Source: an uncultured Victivallis sp. | Lineage (GTDB): Bacteria; Verrucomicrobiota; Lentisphaeria; Victivallales; Victivallaceae | Assembly (NCBI RefSeq): GCF_944391105.1 | Contig: NZ_CALXSK010000005.1 | Location: 1 to 64,000, forward strand | Direction of reading: 5' to 3' | DNA length: 64,000 nucleotides | Shown: one piece after another, positions 55,267 to 64,000 of the stretch | Numbering within the stretch: position 1 is the first letter of the stretch | Layout: every line of letters begins with the position of its first letter | Program-made: the position numbers and the translations under genes | Notes under the pieces: model-generated | Told to the model about the DNA's origin: nothing | Seen by the model: only the letters and a program-made list of their open reading frames with translations | Databases searched by the model: none

Positions 55267-55845
55267 ATGCCGGAATCGGAAAACTGGAAAGAGATCGATC
55301 CCGCGGAATTCGCCTGCAGTTCGTTCCGCATCTGGAAGGATGACTGGCTCGTGCTCGCCGCGGGTGAATTCCCGAACGGAAAATACAATGCCATGACGGT
55401 CGGCTGGGGATTTTTCGGCTGTATGTGGGCGGAACCTGCCGTGACGGTCTTTCTTCGTCCACAGCGTTATACGCTGGAGATCCTCGACCATTGCGATACG
55501 TTCACGCTTTCGGCGTTTGCCCCGGAGTACCGCCGGGCGCTCACCGCGATCGGGCGGGTTTCCGGGCGCGAGGAGCCCGGCAAACTTGCGAAGGCCGGGC
55601 TGACTGCCGTCAGATCCGCCCGGGTGGAGGCTCCCTCCTTCGCGGAAGCGGAGCTGGTGCTTGAGTGCCGCAAACTTTACCGCGCGGAGATGTCCGGGCG
55701 TCACTTTCTCGACAAGAGCCTCATCGGCAGACACTACCCCGAGCGTGACTACCATGTCTGCGTCATCGGCAAAGTCGTCCGGATCGCGGGCGATGAAAAA
55801 TATCTGAATCCGGAAGCGTTGATGAAACAGTATGGCGGACATTAA
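55267..55845 (+). CDS. Flavin reductase-like (flavoredoxin) protein
   Basis: The 192-residue protein has the FMN-binding split-barrel pattern of flavoredoxins: KYNAMTVGWGFFGCMWAEP, VFLRPQRYTLEILDHCDTFTLSAF and a late VCVIGKVVRI. It probably binds FMN and reduces flavin or an unknown electron acceptor. AAGGAG lies 8 nt before 55267; the ATG at 55261 overlaps the folB stop but is too close to that site. Its 3' end overlaps mutS by 14 bp. Confidence 0.82.
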   Translation: MPESENWKEIDPAEFACSSFRIWKDDWLVLAAGEFPNGKYNAMTVGWGFFGCMWAEPAVTVFLRPQRYTLEILDHCDTFTLSAFAPEYRRALTAIGRVSGREEPGKLAKAGLTAVRSARVEAPSFAEAELVLECRKLYRAEMSGRHFLDKSLIGRHYPERDYHVCVIGKVVRIAGDEKYLNPEALMKQYGGH

Positions 55846-58369
55846 TCTCACACCCATGATGCAGCAGTACCGCGAGGCCAAAGCCTCGATCCCGCCCGAC
55901 GCGGTGCTGCTCTTCCGGCTCGGGGACTTCTACGAGGAGTTTTTCGAGGATGCCGAGCGGGTCAGTTCCGTGCTGGAGCTCACGCTGACCCGCCGCCAGG
56001 GGTATCCGATGTGCGGATTCCCTTATCATGCGCTCGACACCTATCTGCCGCGGCTCGTCGCCGCCGGCGTGAAGGTCGCAATCGCCGAGCAGATGGAGGA
56101 TCCGCGCCTTGCGAAAGGAATCGTAAAGCGGCAGATCACGCGGATCATCACGCCCGGAACCATCGTCGACAACGCGCTGCTGAATCCTTCGAGCAACAAC
56201 TTCCTGACCAGCCTCGTGCAGGGCAGGGGGGGCGAGTGGGCGCTGGCGAGTCTCGACATCAGCACGGGGGAATTCCGGGTCTGCTGTGTTTCGGAGCCGG
56301 ATAAGCTCGTGACTGAACTCAATCGCCTCGGTGCGCGCGAATGCGTCATCAGCCACCGGCTCGACGCGCAGTTCGAGGAGGAGGGGTCCCGGCCGGAACC
56401 GCGGGCAAAACTGCTCTGGACAACGGTGGAAAACGACTTTTTCGAACTGGACCGCGCGACGGAGCTGCTGCTGCGCCAGTTTCAGACCGCCACGCTCGAC
56501 GGATTCGGGCTGCGCGATCTGCCGCATGCGGTTTCCGCCGCCGGCGCGGTGCTGCGCTATGCGACCGAGAATCTGCGTCAGGATGCGGCGCACATCACCC
56601 GGATTGAGCTTTACAGTCTCGACCATTCGCTCGAACTCGACTCGATCTCTCTGCGGAATCTCGAACTGGTCGAGACGATGTTCGGTACCGGCAAGAACGG
56701 CTCGCTGCTCGGAGTGCTCGATCACACTGAAACGCCGATGGGGGGCCGGAAACTGCGCGGGTGGGTGCTGCGTCCGCTCTGCGACCACGATGCGATCGTC
56801 GCGCGGCTCGACGCGGTCGAGGCATTCCGTGACGATCCGCTCACGCTGGCGGAACTGCGCGAGACGATCGGCGTCGTGCGCGACCTGGAGCGCATCGTCG
56901 GACGGCTGAACGTCGGGAATGCGAATCCGCGCGACCTTCAGACGCTGGCGGTTTCCCTCGGCGTGCTGCCCGGCGTCAAGAGTCTGCTCTCGATCTTCGA
57001 CGTGCCGCTGCTGGAGGCGCAGAACAACCGGCTCGAACTCTTTCCCGAGCTGGTCGACCGGATCGAGCGTGCGATTGCGGAAAATCCGCCAGCACTGCTC
57101 TCGGACGGCGGCGTGATCCGCACCGGATACAGCACCGAACTCGATGAACTCCGCAGTGCCGCGACGGATGGCAAGGCGTGGCTCTCGCAGATTCAGCAGC
57201 GCGAACAGGAGCGCACGGGAATCCGTTCGCTGAAGGTCAAGTACAACTCGGTTTTCGGCTACTACATCGAGGTGAGCAAGGCGAATCTCGCGATGGTGCC
57301 GGAGGATTACGTCCGCAAGCAGACACTGGTCAATGCGGAGCGGTTCATCACGCCGGAGTTGAAGGAGCTCGAGAGCAGGATCCTCGGCGCGGAGGAGAAG
57401 TCGAAAGCGCTTGAAGTGCAGCTGTTCCAGGAGCTGCGCGAATTTGCGCTGCAGTACACCCGCCCCATTCAGACCGCCGCCGACGCGCTTGCGGAGATCG
57501 ATGCGCTCGCGAGTCTTGCGGAGTGCGCGCGGCTTCACGGGTATCACCGGCCGCAGATTTTCGACGACGACCGGCTCATCATCAAAGGAGGACGCCACCC
57601 CGTTCTCGACGCGGTGCTCGGCTCCGGGAAGTTCGTTCCGAACGACTGCCTGCTCGACGGCGACCGCAACCGCATGATGCTGATCACCGGTCCGAACATG
57701 GCGGGCAAATCGACCTATATCCGCCAGACGGCGCTGCTGGTGGTGCTTGCGCAGATGGGGTCGTTCGTCCCGGCCGACTCGATGGAACTCGGGCTCGTGG
57801 ACCGGATCTTCACGCGCGTCGGCGCGGCGGACGATCTCGCACGCGGCCAGAGCACCTTCATGGTAGAGATGGTCGAGACTGCGAACATTCTGAATCACGT
57901 GACGCCGAAGAGCCTCGTCATTCTCGACGAGATCGGACGGGGAACGAGCACGTTCGACGGGTTGTCGATCGCATGGGCGGTTGCGGAATTTCTGCACGAC
58001 GATCCGTCGTGTCGCTGCCGGACGCAGTTCGCCACGCACTATCACGAGCTGACCGAACTTGCGCAGACCCGGCGCGGCGTGAACAACTACAACGTTGCGG
58101 TGAAGGAGTACGGCGACCAGATCATCTTCCTGCGCCAGATCGTGCCCGGCAGCACGGACCGCAGTTACGGGATCCACGTTGCGAAACTCGCGGGAATTCC
58201 GCAGCCGGTCATCGACCGGGCGAACGTGATTCTCGAACTGCTCGAAAAGACCGCCGACGCCCCGCGCGAGGCGATGGCCGCATTGCCGCGCCGAACCGTG
58301 AAGTCGAAGCGGCGCAGTCGGAACGATGCGGACGAAAACGACGACATGATTCAGCTCCGGCTGCTGTAA
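55832..58369 (+). CDS. mutS: DNA mismatch repair protein MutS
   Basis: The 845-residue protein contains the mismatch-binding FRLGDFYEEFFEDA region (family F-x-E motif region), MCGFPYHALDTYL, the clamp and lever domains, and the ATPase with TGPNMAGKSTYIRQ (Walker A), LVILDEIGRGTSTFDG (Walker B) and THYHELTEL. Length is normal for MutS1. It recognises mismatches and recruits MutL. It overlaps the flavin reductase-like gene; its partner mutL is not in the window. Confidence 0.97.
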   Translation: MADINLTPMMQQYREAKASIPPDAVLLFRLGDFYEEFFEDAERVSSVLELTLTRRQGYPMCGFPYHALDTYLPRLVAAGVKVAIAEQMEDPRLAKGIVKRQITRIITPGTIVDNALLNPSSNNFLTSLVQGRGGEWALASLDISTGEFRVCCVSEPDKLVTELNRLGARECVISHRLDAQFEEEGSRPEPRAKLLWTTVENDFFELDRATELLLRQFQTATLDGFGLRDLPHAVSAAGAVLRYATENLRQDAAHITRIELYSLDHSLELDSISLRNLELVETMFGTGKNGSLLGVLDHTETPMGGRKLRGWVLRPLCDHDAIVARLDAVEAFRDDPLTLAELRETIGVVRDLERIVGRLNVGNANPRDLQTLAVSLGVLPGVKSLLSIFDVPLLEAQNNRLELFPELVDRIERAIAENPPALLSDGGVIRTGYSTELDELRSAATDGKAWLSQIQQREQERTGIRSLKVKYNSVFGYYIEVSKANLAMVPEDYVRKQTLVNAERFITPELKELESRILGAEEKSKALEVQLFQELREFALQYTRPIQTAADALAEIDALASLAECARLHGYHRPQIFDDDRLIIKGGRHPVLDAVLGSGKFVPNDCLLDGDRNRMMLITGPNMAGKSTYIRQTALLVVLAQMGSFVPADSMELGLVDRIFTRVGAADDLARGQSTFMVEMVETANILNHVTPKSLVILDEIGRGTSTFDGLSIAWAVAEFLHDDPSCRCRTQFATHYHELTELAQTRRGVNNYNVAVKEYGDQIIFLRQIVPGSTDRSYGIHVAKLAGIPQPVIDRANVILELLEKTADAPREAMAALPRRTVKSKRRSRNDADENDDMIQLRLL

Positions 58370-58419
58370 AAGGCGGAGAAACGGGGGGGGGGCAGGTTCC
58401 GACCGCGCCCTCTCCCGGT

Positions 58420-60900
58420 TCACAGAAAGCGTGCCGTGATGCTTTCGGGGGCGTTGCGGATTTCCTCCGGTGTCCCGGTCGCGACGATGCGGCCGCCGTC
58501 GGCGCCTCCTCCGGGGCCCATGTCGATGACGTAAGAGGCGTTGCGGATCACATCCAGATCGTGTTCGATCACCACCACGGTCGCTCCGTTTTCGATCAGG
58601 TGGCGGAATACTTCGAGCAGAGTGCGGACATCCAGCGGATGCAGGCCGATCGTCGGTTCGTCGAAAACGAAGACCGAATCGGATTGGGAACGGCCCATTT
58701 CGCAGGAGAGTTTCAGCCGCTGCGCCTCGCCGCCGGAGAGCCCCGGAGTCTCTTCGCCGAGCGTCAGATAGCCGAGTCCGAGGTCGCGCAGCACCTCCAG
58801 CCGGGGCCGCACGCTCTTCAGATCCCGGCAGAATTCGATCGCCTGTGCGACGTTCAGGTCCATGAGTTCCGGGAGCGACCGCGCCTCTCCCGCCTTGTTG
58901 ACGAACCGGATCCGGTTCGCCTCGTCGGAATACCGTGAGCCTCCGCACGCCGGACATGGAATCTCCACATCGGGCAGAAACTGCACATCGAGGCTGATCG
59001 TCCCGGTCCCGTCGCAGGCGGCGCACCGCAGAGAACCGGTGTTGTACGAGAAATCCCCGGCCCGGAAGCCGCGCGCCTTCGCGTCGGGAGTCCGGGCGAA
59101 GAGTTTGCGAAGTTCGTCGTGAACGTTGGCATAGGTCGCCACGGTTGATCGGACGTTGATGCCGATCGGCGTCGCGTCGATCAGCTTCACCTGCCGGATT
59201 CCATCCGCATCGATCGACCGCACATGTTCCGGCGGTTTCGTCCGGTCGATCCACGCCCGCAGCGCGGGGACGAGAGTTTCCAGGACGAGTGTGGTTTTCC
59301 CGGAACCGGAGACTCCGGTGACGACGGTCAGCCGCCCTTTCGGAATCTCCACTTCCAGCGGCTGAACCGTATGAAGCGGCCCCGTGGAACAACGGATTTT
59401 CCCGAAGCGGAAAAGCTCCGATGCGGGGGCGGGAGTCATTACCCGCACATGTTCGCGCCCGGCCAGAAACGGTCCGATCCGGGAGGCCGCGCTGGTCGCG
59501 AGGTCCGCGACCGTTCCTTCGGCGATGATGCGTCCTCCGTCAGCTCCGGCCTCCGGCCCGAGTTCAACGATCCAGTCGGCCTCCGAGAGAATCTGCGTGT
59601 CGTGATCGACCAGGATGACGGAGTTGCCGTCCGCGACCAGATCGTGCATCACGCCGTTCAGGCCGACGATGTTCGAAGGATGCAATCCGATGCTCGGCTC
59701 GTCCAGCACATACAGGACACCGGTCGTGCGGTTGCGGATCGCCCGCGCGAGCTGCATTCTCTGCCGCTCCCCGGTCGAAAGCGTGCTGCCCGCCCGGTCG
59801 AGCGCCAGATATCCGAGTCCGAGATCCATCAGCCGTCCGGCGGAGGAGAAAAACGAGTCGCAGATGCTCTCCGCCATCGGTCGCATCTCCTCCGGCAGGG
59901 AGTCTGGAATGCCGTGGACCCACTTGACGAGTTCCGCGAGGGGTTTGCGGCATGCGTCGGCGAGGGAGATTCCACGCACTCTCGGTGCGCGCGCCTGCTC
60001 CGAGAGCCGGGAGCCGCCGCAGTCGGGGCACTCCTCTTCCCGCAGAAACTTCGCCACACGCTTCATCCCGGTTTCGTCCTTGACCTTGGAGAGGGCGTTT
60101 TCAACTGTGCGGACGGCGCTGTAGTAGGTGAAATCCAGTTCGCAGGCGTCCTGTGAGTTTTTCGCCTTGTAGAAAATATGTTTCTTGACGGCGGGACCGT
60201 CGTAAACGATCTGCTTCTCCTCCGGAGTGAGATCGCGGAACGGCACATCGGTCCGCACGTTCATCGCGCGGCAGACGTCGACCATGAGCGACCACATGAG
60301 GGAGTTCCACGGAGCCACAGCGCCTTCGTCGATGGTGAGCGATTCATCGGGAACGAGTGTTGTCCGGTCGACGGTCCGGACGACTCCGGTTCCGTCGCAT
60401 CTGCGGCAGGCTCCCTGGCTGTTGAACGCGAGTTCTTCCGCGGAAGGTGGAGAAAACACCGCTCCGCAGCTCGGGCAGACCAGCTCCTGACCGGCGGCGA
60501 CCGCGAGTGTCGGCGGATGGTAATGGCCGTTCGGGCATCGATGTTCGGCCAGACGGGAGTAGATGAGCCGCAACGAATTGAGCAGTTCGGTTCCGGTTCC
60601 GAACGTGCTGCGGATTCCGGGTACGCCGGGCCGCTGGTGCAGAGCCAGCGCCGCCGGAACGTGGAGCACTTCGTCGACCTGGGCTCTGGTCGCCTGGGTC
60701 ATCCGCCTGCGGGTGTAGGTTGAAAGCGACTCCAGATATCGGCGGGAGCCCTCCGCGTACAGCACTCCGAGTGCGAGTGAGGATTTTCCCGAGCCGGAGA
60801 CTCCGGCGATTCCGACGATCCGGTGCAGCGGAATGTCGACATCGATATTTTTCAAATTGTGTACGCGCGCGCCGCGTATCTCTATGGCTTTGACGTCCAT
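58420..60900 (-). CDS. Short UvrA-type ABC ATPase (UvrA2-like)
   Basis: The 826-residue protein has two ABC modules: GVSGSGKSSLALG and GVSGSGKTTLVLE (Walker A), LSTGERQRMQLARAI and LSGGEAQRLKLS (signatures), plus zinc-finger pairs CPSCG / CRRCDGTG and CAACDGTG / CPACGGSRYS. It is ~110 residues shorter than canonical UvrA, and the stretch that normally forms the UvrB-binding domain (after the first signature helix, around residues 100-170) is cut down. It may therefore be a UvrA2/DrrC-like paralogue for lesion or drug handling rather than the main excision repair protein. AAGGAG precedes the ATG at 60900. It converges on mutS. Confidence 0.82.
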   Translation of the reverse strand: MDVKAIEIRGARVHNLKNIDVDIPLHRIVGIAGVSGSGKSSLALGVLYAEGSRRYLESLSTYTRRRMTQATRAQVDEVLHVPAALALHQRPGVPGIRSTFGTGTELLNSLRLIYSRLAEHRCPNGHYHPPTLAVAAGQELVCPSCGAVFSPPSAEELAFNSQGACRRCDGTGVVRTVDRTTLVPDESLTIDEGAVAPWNSLMWSLMVDVCRAMNVRTDVPFRDLTPEEKQIVYDGPAVKKHIFYKAKNSQDACELDFTYYSAVRTVENALSKVKDETGMKRVAKFLREEECPDCGGSRLSEQARAPRVRGISLADACRKPLAELVKWVHGIPDSLPEEMRPMAESICDSFFSSAGRLMDLGLGYLALDRAGSTLSTGERQRMQLARAIRNRTTGVLYVLDEPSIGLHPSNIVGLNGVMHDLVADGNSVILVDHDTQILSEADWIVELGPEAGADGGRIIAEGTVADLATSAASRIGPFLAGREHVRVMTPAPASELFRFGKIRCSTGPLHTVQPLEVEIPKGRLTVVTGVSGSGKTTLVLETLVPALRAWIDRTKPPEHVRSIDADGIRQVKLIDATPIGINVRSTVATYANVHDELRKLFARTPDAKARGFRAGDFSYNTGSLRCAACDGTGTISLDVQFLPDVEIPCPACGGSRYSDEANRIRFVNKAGEARSLPELMDLNVAQAIEFCRDLKSVRPRLEVLRDLGLGYLTLGEETPGLSGGEAQRLKLSCEMGRSQSDSVFVFDEPTIGLHPLDVRTLLEVFRHLIENGATVVVIEHDLDVIRNASYVIDMGPGGGADGGRIVATGTPEEIRNAPESITARFL

Positions 60901-61170
60901 TTTTTCTCCTTGCGGTTCCTGCGGCGGGGCGGTCTGTGCGTGATCTTCCTCCCGCATGGAAAGATTTCGTCGCGCAATGTAACACTGTCCGGCGTTTTTT
61001 GCAACCTTTCCCCCTGGAAAACTTCTCCCGGAACGATGCAGATCATTTTTTTCGTATTGCCCCGGGGAGGTCAGAAACATCGCACAAGAGCTTATTATGG
61101 GGGGACTCTGCCAGGGTTGATGGACTTCCACGATCATGGGCAGCCCCCTGAGCAAAATTAACCTGAAACC

Positions 61171-62106
61171 CTATTTTTCGCGTTCATCGCAGATTAAAAC
61201 AATATCTTTGACCGTGATTACGTTGCCTTTTACTCCGTGAATGTCGAAAAAACTGTCATTGCTTTCGGCCGCGGGAAGCATTTGCACGTTCTTTCCGGTT
61301 ATTTGCCCCATTTTTTTGCGGAAAAGAGCCCATTTTTCTGCCGAGAAAAGAAGTTCATCCGTGATTGTGGATAATACCACTGGGCCTCCCTGTCTTCCCA
61401 TAGAAGATTCAGCATGGATTTCAAAATTGTTCAAGGAGGTCCCTTTTTCCAGTAAAACGGCACTCAGCAAAAAAAAGTTTTGCAACGGTATATCCTTAAA
61501 TTGATAGTTTCCGCTGTCATCTGTAACCGTTTCCCATGTACGGATACCGCGTGTTGCATTTTGACTTCTTGGATAAACACGGGTAGCTGTCACGACAGCA
61601 TTGACAGCAGGAGTTTTATTTTTTTCGTATACCTTTCCTTGCAGAGTGACCAATGCGACCGTAGGTTCCAGGAGAAGCGTAACATCATGATTTTTCCGGC
61701 TGATGACGACACTCCTCTGATCGAACGCTGTTACACGGGTATTCGGATAAATTCCGGCGCAATCCGGTTGACTGACTGTTACGACATATTTTCCGAACGG
61801 CAAATTGTCAAAAGAAAAATTCCCTTTTTCATCCACTTCGGTTTCCTGAAAGAGCTCTTCTCCTTTTATTGTTGCCTTCGCTCCGGCAAGAGGTTGCAAT
61901 GTGCCATATTTCCTGATGAAATCGGCAAAGATTTTGTTGATCTCATTTTCGGTCGCGGAATTTGCTTTTTCAATTGTATCAAACAACAGATTGAGATCAA
62001 ATTCGGGACGCCCTGTCGCTCTTCCTCTGATGATGCCGGTATCATTACTTTGTGCATGGCAGAATACCGCAAAACCGAAACATAGCATAACAAAAACTTT
62101 TTTCAT
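61171..62106 (-). CDS. Secreted protein with carboxypeptidase-regulatory-like domains, AT-rich
   Basis: The 311-residue protein has a signal peptide (MKKVFVMLCFGFAVFCHAQ) and two beta-sandwich segments of the CarboxypepD_reg/SdrD-B type: AGAKATIKGEELFQETEVDEKGNF... (first near residue 75, with FDNLPFGKYVVTVS) and a second near 160 with VTDDSGNYQFKDIPL. No enzyme motif is visible. Base composition is clearly more AT-rich than all neighbours, with many ATT/AAA/TTT codons, which suggests acquisition from another genome. A GGAGG-like site precedes the ATG. Function unknown. Confidence 0.7.
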   Translation of the reverse strand: MKKVFVMLCFGFAVFCHAQSNDTGIIRGRATGRPEFDLNLLFDTIEKANSATENEINKIFADFIRKYGTLQPLAGAKATIKGEELFQETEVDEKGNFSFDNLPFGKYVVTVSQPDCAGIYPNTRVTAFDQRSVVISRKNHDVTLLLEPTVALVTLQGKVYEKNKTPAVNAVVTATRVYPRSQNATRGIRTWETVTDDSGNYQFKDIPLQNFFLLSAVLLEKGTSLNNFEIHAESSMGRQGGPVVLSTITDELLFSAEKWALFRKKMGQITGKNVQMLPAAESNDSFFDIHGVKGNVITVKDIVLICDEREK

Positions 62107-62200
62107 TTTTCCTCCCTGTTCGCTCTCCCCCCCCCGGAGGGGGAGTCTTTTTGCCGGAAAGAGTGGAGCGAAACGCTCTGTCCCGGGTCCCCCGGCCCGC

Positions 62201-63259
62201 TTAGCGCTTGAGCCGGATGATCCGGGTCGGTTGCAGCACGATCGTGCCGTTTCCGCCGCAGCAGCAGGCCAGCAGGACGTATTCCGGTTCGAAATGCAGC
62301 GCGACGTAACAGTAACCGCAGCGCGGGTCGTTTTCGAGCAGTGAGAGTTCCATCGATTCCGGGTCCGGTTTCCCGCCGATCCCGAGTGTGAGCGGCGTCC
62401 GCTGCCATGAGGACTCCTCCGGCTTCGGCAGATTCCACCGCCCGGAACGGTCGTTCCAGACCGCCCACAGTTGGCCGCCGAATGGATCGCGCTTCAGCGT
62501 CATCGGGGAGAGCGGAGAGATGAAATTCGACGGCTCAACCGAACTCCAGTGTTCCCCTGCGTCATCGCTCACGGAGGTCATCTGATATCCCTGATCCGTG
62601 CGGAAAAACGCGAGCAGTTTGCCGGGGGCGAGTTCCACAACGCCGGGTTCCTGCACTCCGGAAGCGCTTGACTGCGGCGGCAGAACCCAGTCCGCCGCTT
62701 CGCGGAAGGTGCGACCACCGTCGTCTGAAAGGAGAAAGAGCCCGATCGCACGCGAGTCGTGGCCGTTCTCCGTCGGTCGGTGCCAGGCGCAGGGAATGAT
62801 GATCCGCCCCTGTTCCAGCTGCAGCAGCCGGTCGTTGTTGACGACGAAGTAGCCGCCGACGCTCGTGAGCGCGCGGGGCGTCTCCCAGCTTTCCCCCTCG
62901 TCCTCGGAGAAGGTTACGAAGGGACGGCACTCGACCCGGTTTTGCGGATCATGCGATTTGCGCAGATAGAGCATCATGATACGTTCCTGCGAAATGCGCA
63001 GGAGCGAGACGCTCATGACGTTCATCGCGTCCCCGCGCGGAATGAGGATCCGATCCCGGCCGCTCCACGTCGCACCGCCGTCGCGGGAATAGCGTGCGGC
63101 AATGTCGCAGGGAGAATCATCCTCCCACTCCGCTCCTTCGCCGGAATAACGGCTGTAGGCGAAGAGAATTCCGCCGTCGGCGAGGCGCAGAAAAGCGCCT
63201 TCGGAGTTGCGCGGATTGCCCGCTGCCGGTTTAAGTTCCAGAACCGTTTCTTTCTGCAT
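62201..63259 (-). CDS. Sialidase-like BNR-repeat protein, no signal peptide
   Basis: The 352-residue protein shows BNR/Asp-box motifs at three places: YSRDGGATWSG, FSEDEGESWET and LSDDGGRTF, with a further SDDAGEHW. The pattern fits a sialidase-type six-bladed propeller. No signal peptide is present. It resembles the protein at 31046 in type but is not a close copy. Whether it cleaves sialic acid or another substrate, or is a lyase, cannot be told. Confidence 0.75.
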   Translation of the reverse strand: MQKETVLELKPAAGNPRNSEGAFLRLADGGILFAYSRYSGEGAEWEDDSPCDIAARYSRDGGATWSGRDRILIPRGDAMNVMSVSLLRISQERIMMLYLRKSHDPQNRVECRPFVTFSEDEGESWETPRALTSVGGYFVVNNDRLLQLEQGRIIIPCAWHRPTENGHDSRAIGLFLLSDDGGRTFREAADWVLPPQSSASGVQEPGVVELAPGKLLAFFRTDQGYQMTSVSDDAGEHWSSVEPSNFISPLSPMTLKRDPFGGQLWAVWNDRSGRWNLPKPEESSWQRTPLTLGIGGKPDPESMELSLLENDPRCGYCYVALHFEPEYVLLACCCGGNGTIVLQPTRIIRLKR

Positions 63260-63658
63260 GGGGATCCCTCCGGTTGTTTATCGCGCATCAACAGGTATGG
63301 AAAGATATACTCCCTCCCGGCTTTTCGCAAGCGGGAGGCGAAGTTTTTTTCGATGAAAAAGGTGAGTCGGAGCCTGGCCGGTTTCCCGCCGGCAGAGTGG
63401 CGCATTTTCAGAACAGGTTGCGTGTCAGGTGTTTCAACCCCGGCCCGTCCGCTGTTTCCCTGGCGTCGGGGCAGGGCCGGTATTCGCCTGAAAAAAGGAG
63501 CCAGGCCGCCGGGATCCCTCCGGAAAAATATCATTTGACGACAGGAGATTCATGGGAAATCCGCCGTTTCCGAAAAAATGCCGGAAAAAAATAGTAATAC
63601 ACCTTTGCATTGGTGTATTACAACCGTATAATTACAGTAGAACACAATGGGAAATGCA
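63260..63658. other. Divergent intergenic region before the right-end GntR gene
   Basis: The first ~330 bp show no gene. The last 70 bp hold the GntR promoter and its palindrome. I see no RNA gene or repeat in the rest. Confidence 0.5.
63594..63632 (+). promoter_or_regulatory. Promoter with perfect palindromic operator before the GntR gene
   Basis: GTAATACACC (63594-63603) and GGTGTATTAC (63612-63621) form a perfect 10-bp inverted repeat with an 8-nt spacer. The -35-like TTTGCA (63604-63609) lies in that spacer, and TATAAT at 63627-63632 follows 17 nt later. A protein bound here would block polymerase directly. Confidence 0.75.
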
Positions 63659-64000
63659 ATGAGAAGAAGCAAAGTAGATCTGATTTATGAACCTCTGCGC
63701 CGGGAGCTGCTTCAACTGCCGGTCGGATCAAGGGCGGGTTCCATTCGCGAGCTCATGCGGCGCTATGAGACCAGCCAGCTCTCCATCACCCGGGTTTTGA
63801 GCCGCCTGATCGATGAAGGGTTGCTTGCGCGTCGTCCGGACGGTACGCTTTTCATCAGCGGCGAGGTGGATCATGACAAGAAACGGATCGGCCTTCTGCT
63901 GCCGGACTGGCCATCGGTTTCGTTTGTGGAGATCGAGGAACGGTTGAAACTTTCCGCGAACAAATCGGATATTCAGGTTCAACGGGTCAATTATCCGTGT
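63659..64000 (+). CDS. GntR-family regulator, cut by the window end
   Basis: Translation from the ATG at 63659 is open for 114 codons to the window edge. Residues ~8-65 form a GntR-like winged helix (VDLIYEPLRREL, ELMRRYETSQLSITRVLSRL, DEGLLARRPDG). The start of a sensor domain (KKRIGLLLPDWPSVSF) follows, as in AraR-like proteins. A perfect palindrome covers its promoter, suggesting autoregulation. By analogy with the other loci it may head a further cassette beyond the window. Confidence 0.82.
   Translation, partial: MRRSKVDLIYEPLRRELLQLPVGSRAGSIRELMRRYETSQLSITRVLSRLIDEGLLARRPDGTLFISGEVDHDKKRIGLLLPDWPSVSFVEIEERLKLSANKSDIQVQRVNYPC

Noticed and set aside
61099..61148. Imperfect inverted repeat (GGGGG-ACT-CTGCC with GGCAG-CCCCC) between the short uvrA and the AT-rich gene
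   Set aside because: The loop is 26 nt, one arm has a bulge and no T run follows on either strand. No target duplication or second copy was noticed, so neither a terminator nor an element end can be claimed.
62124..62155. GC hairpin followed by TCTTTTT between the sialidase-like and AT-rich genes
   Set aside because: The T run is on the plus strand, but both flanking genes are on the minus strand, so it does not serve as their terminator. It may be chance in a C-rich run.

Overview
The window looks like chromosomal DNA from a Lentisphaerota bacterium, most likely Victivallis or a close relative. The reasons are: GC-rich coding with strong purine-rich ribosome binding sites; several PVC-type secreted proteins (DUF1501, DUF1549/DUF1553, PPC domains); and, above all, stand-alone type II pseudopilins (FTLIE-LLVV start, H-X9-DG-like end) sitting next to glycoside hydrolases. 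No rRNA, tRNA or CRISPR array was seen. The taxonomic call is inference from gene content.

Layout. 1-80: three tandem hairpins that resemble the right end of an IS200/IS605-type element. 231-4435: locus 1, a LacI regulator, a GH50-like secreted hydrolase and a pseudopilin whose promoter and operator nearly copy those of the regulator. 4659-5345: zinc-ribbon membrane protein. 5682-8139: cobalt/nickel ECF transporter cbiM-cbiQ-cbiO. 8210-11510: secreted amidase and two Gfo/Idh/MocA oxidoreductases. 11572-17091 (minus): hisB, an MFS carrier and hrpA. 17203-23361 (minus): six coupled genes, ECF sigma factor, zinc anti-sigma factor, a periplasmic coiled-coil protein, DUF1549/DUF1553, DUF1501 and a PPC-domain protein. 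23597-24356: TM2 and DUF2752 membrane proteins.

24515-32311: locus 2, a GntR regulator, a pseudopilin with an extraordinary repeated leader, a GH42-like giant hydrolase and a sialidase-like protein. 32366-34468 (minus): GH3. 34502-35102 (minus): a decayed secreted alcohol dehydrogenase. 35549-41946: locus 3, LacI, GH130, pseudopilin and a giant secreted protein. 42003-47504 (minus): locus 4, LacI, pseudopilin and a giant clan-A hydrolase with a CBM9-like end. 47688-51677: an AraC regulator divergent from a glycyl radical enzyme and its activase. 51706-58369: lepB and lepA, diverging from folB, a flavin reductase-like gene and mutS. 58420-60900 (minus): short UvrA. 61171-63259 (minus): an AT-rich secreted protein and a second sialidase-like protein. 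63659-end: start of a GntR regulator under a perfect palindrome.

How it fits together. The most striking theme is that one unit recurs four times within 50 kb: a local sugar-type regulator, one dedicated pseudopilin and one or more glycoside hydrolases, usually including a very large secreted one. No secretion ATPase, secretin or prepilin peptidase is present, so the pseudopilins would have to use machinery encoded elsewhere. I propose these are substrate-specific glycan-utilisation cassettes in which the pseudopilin is part of the functional unit. The second theme is the translationally coupled sigma/anti-sigma/DUF1501 operon, which looks like an envelope system under its own sigma factor.
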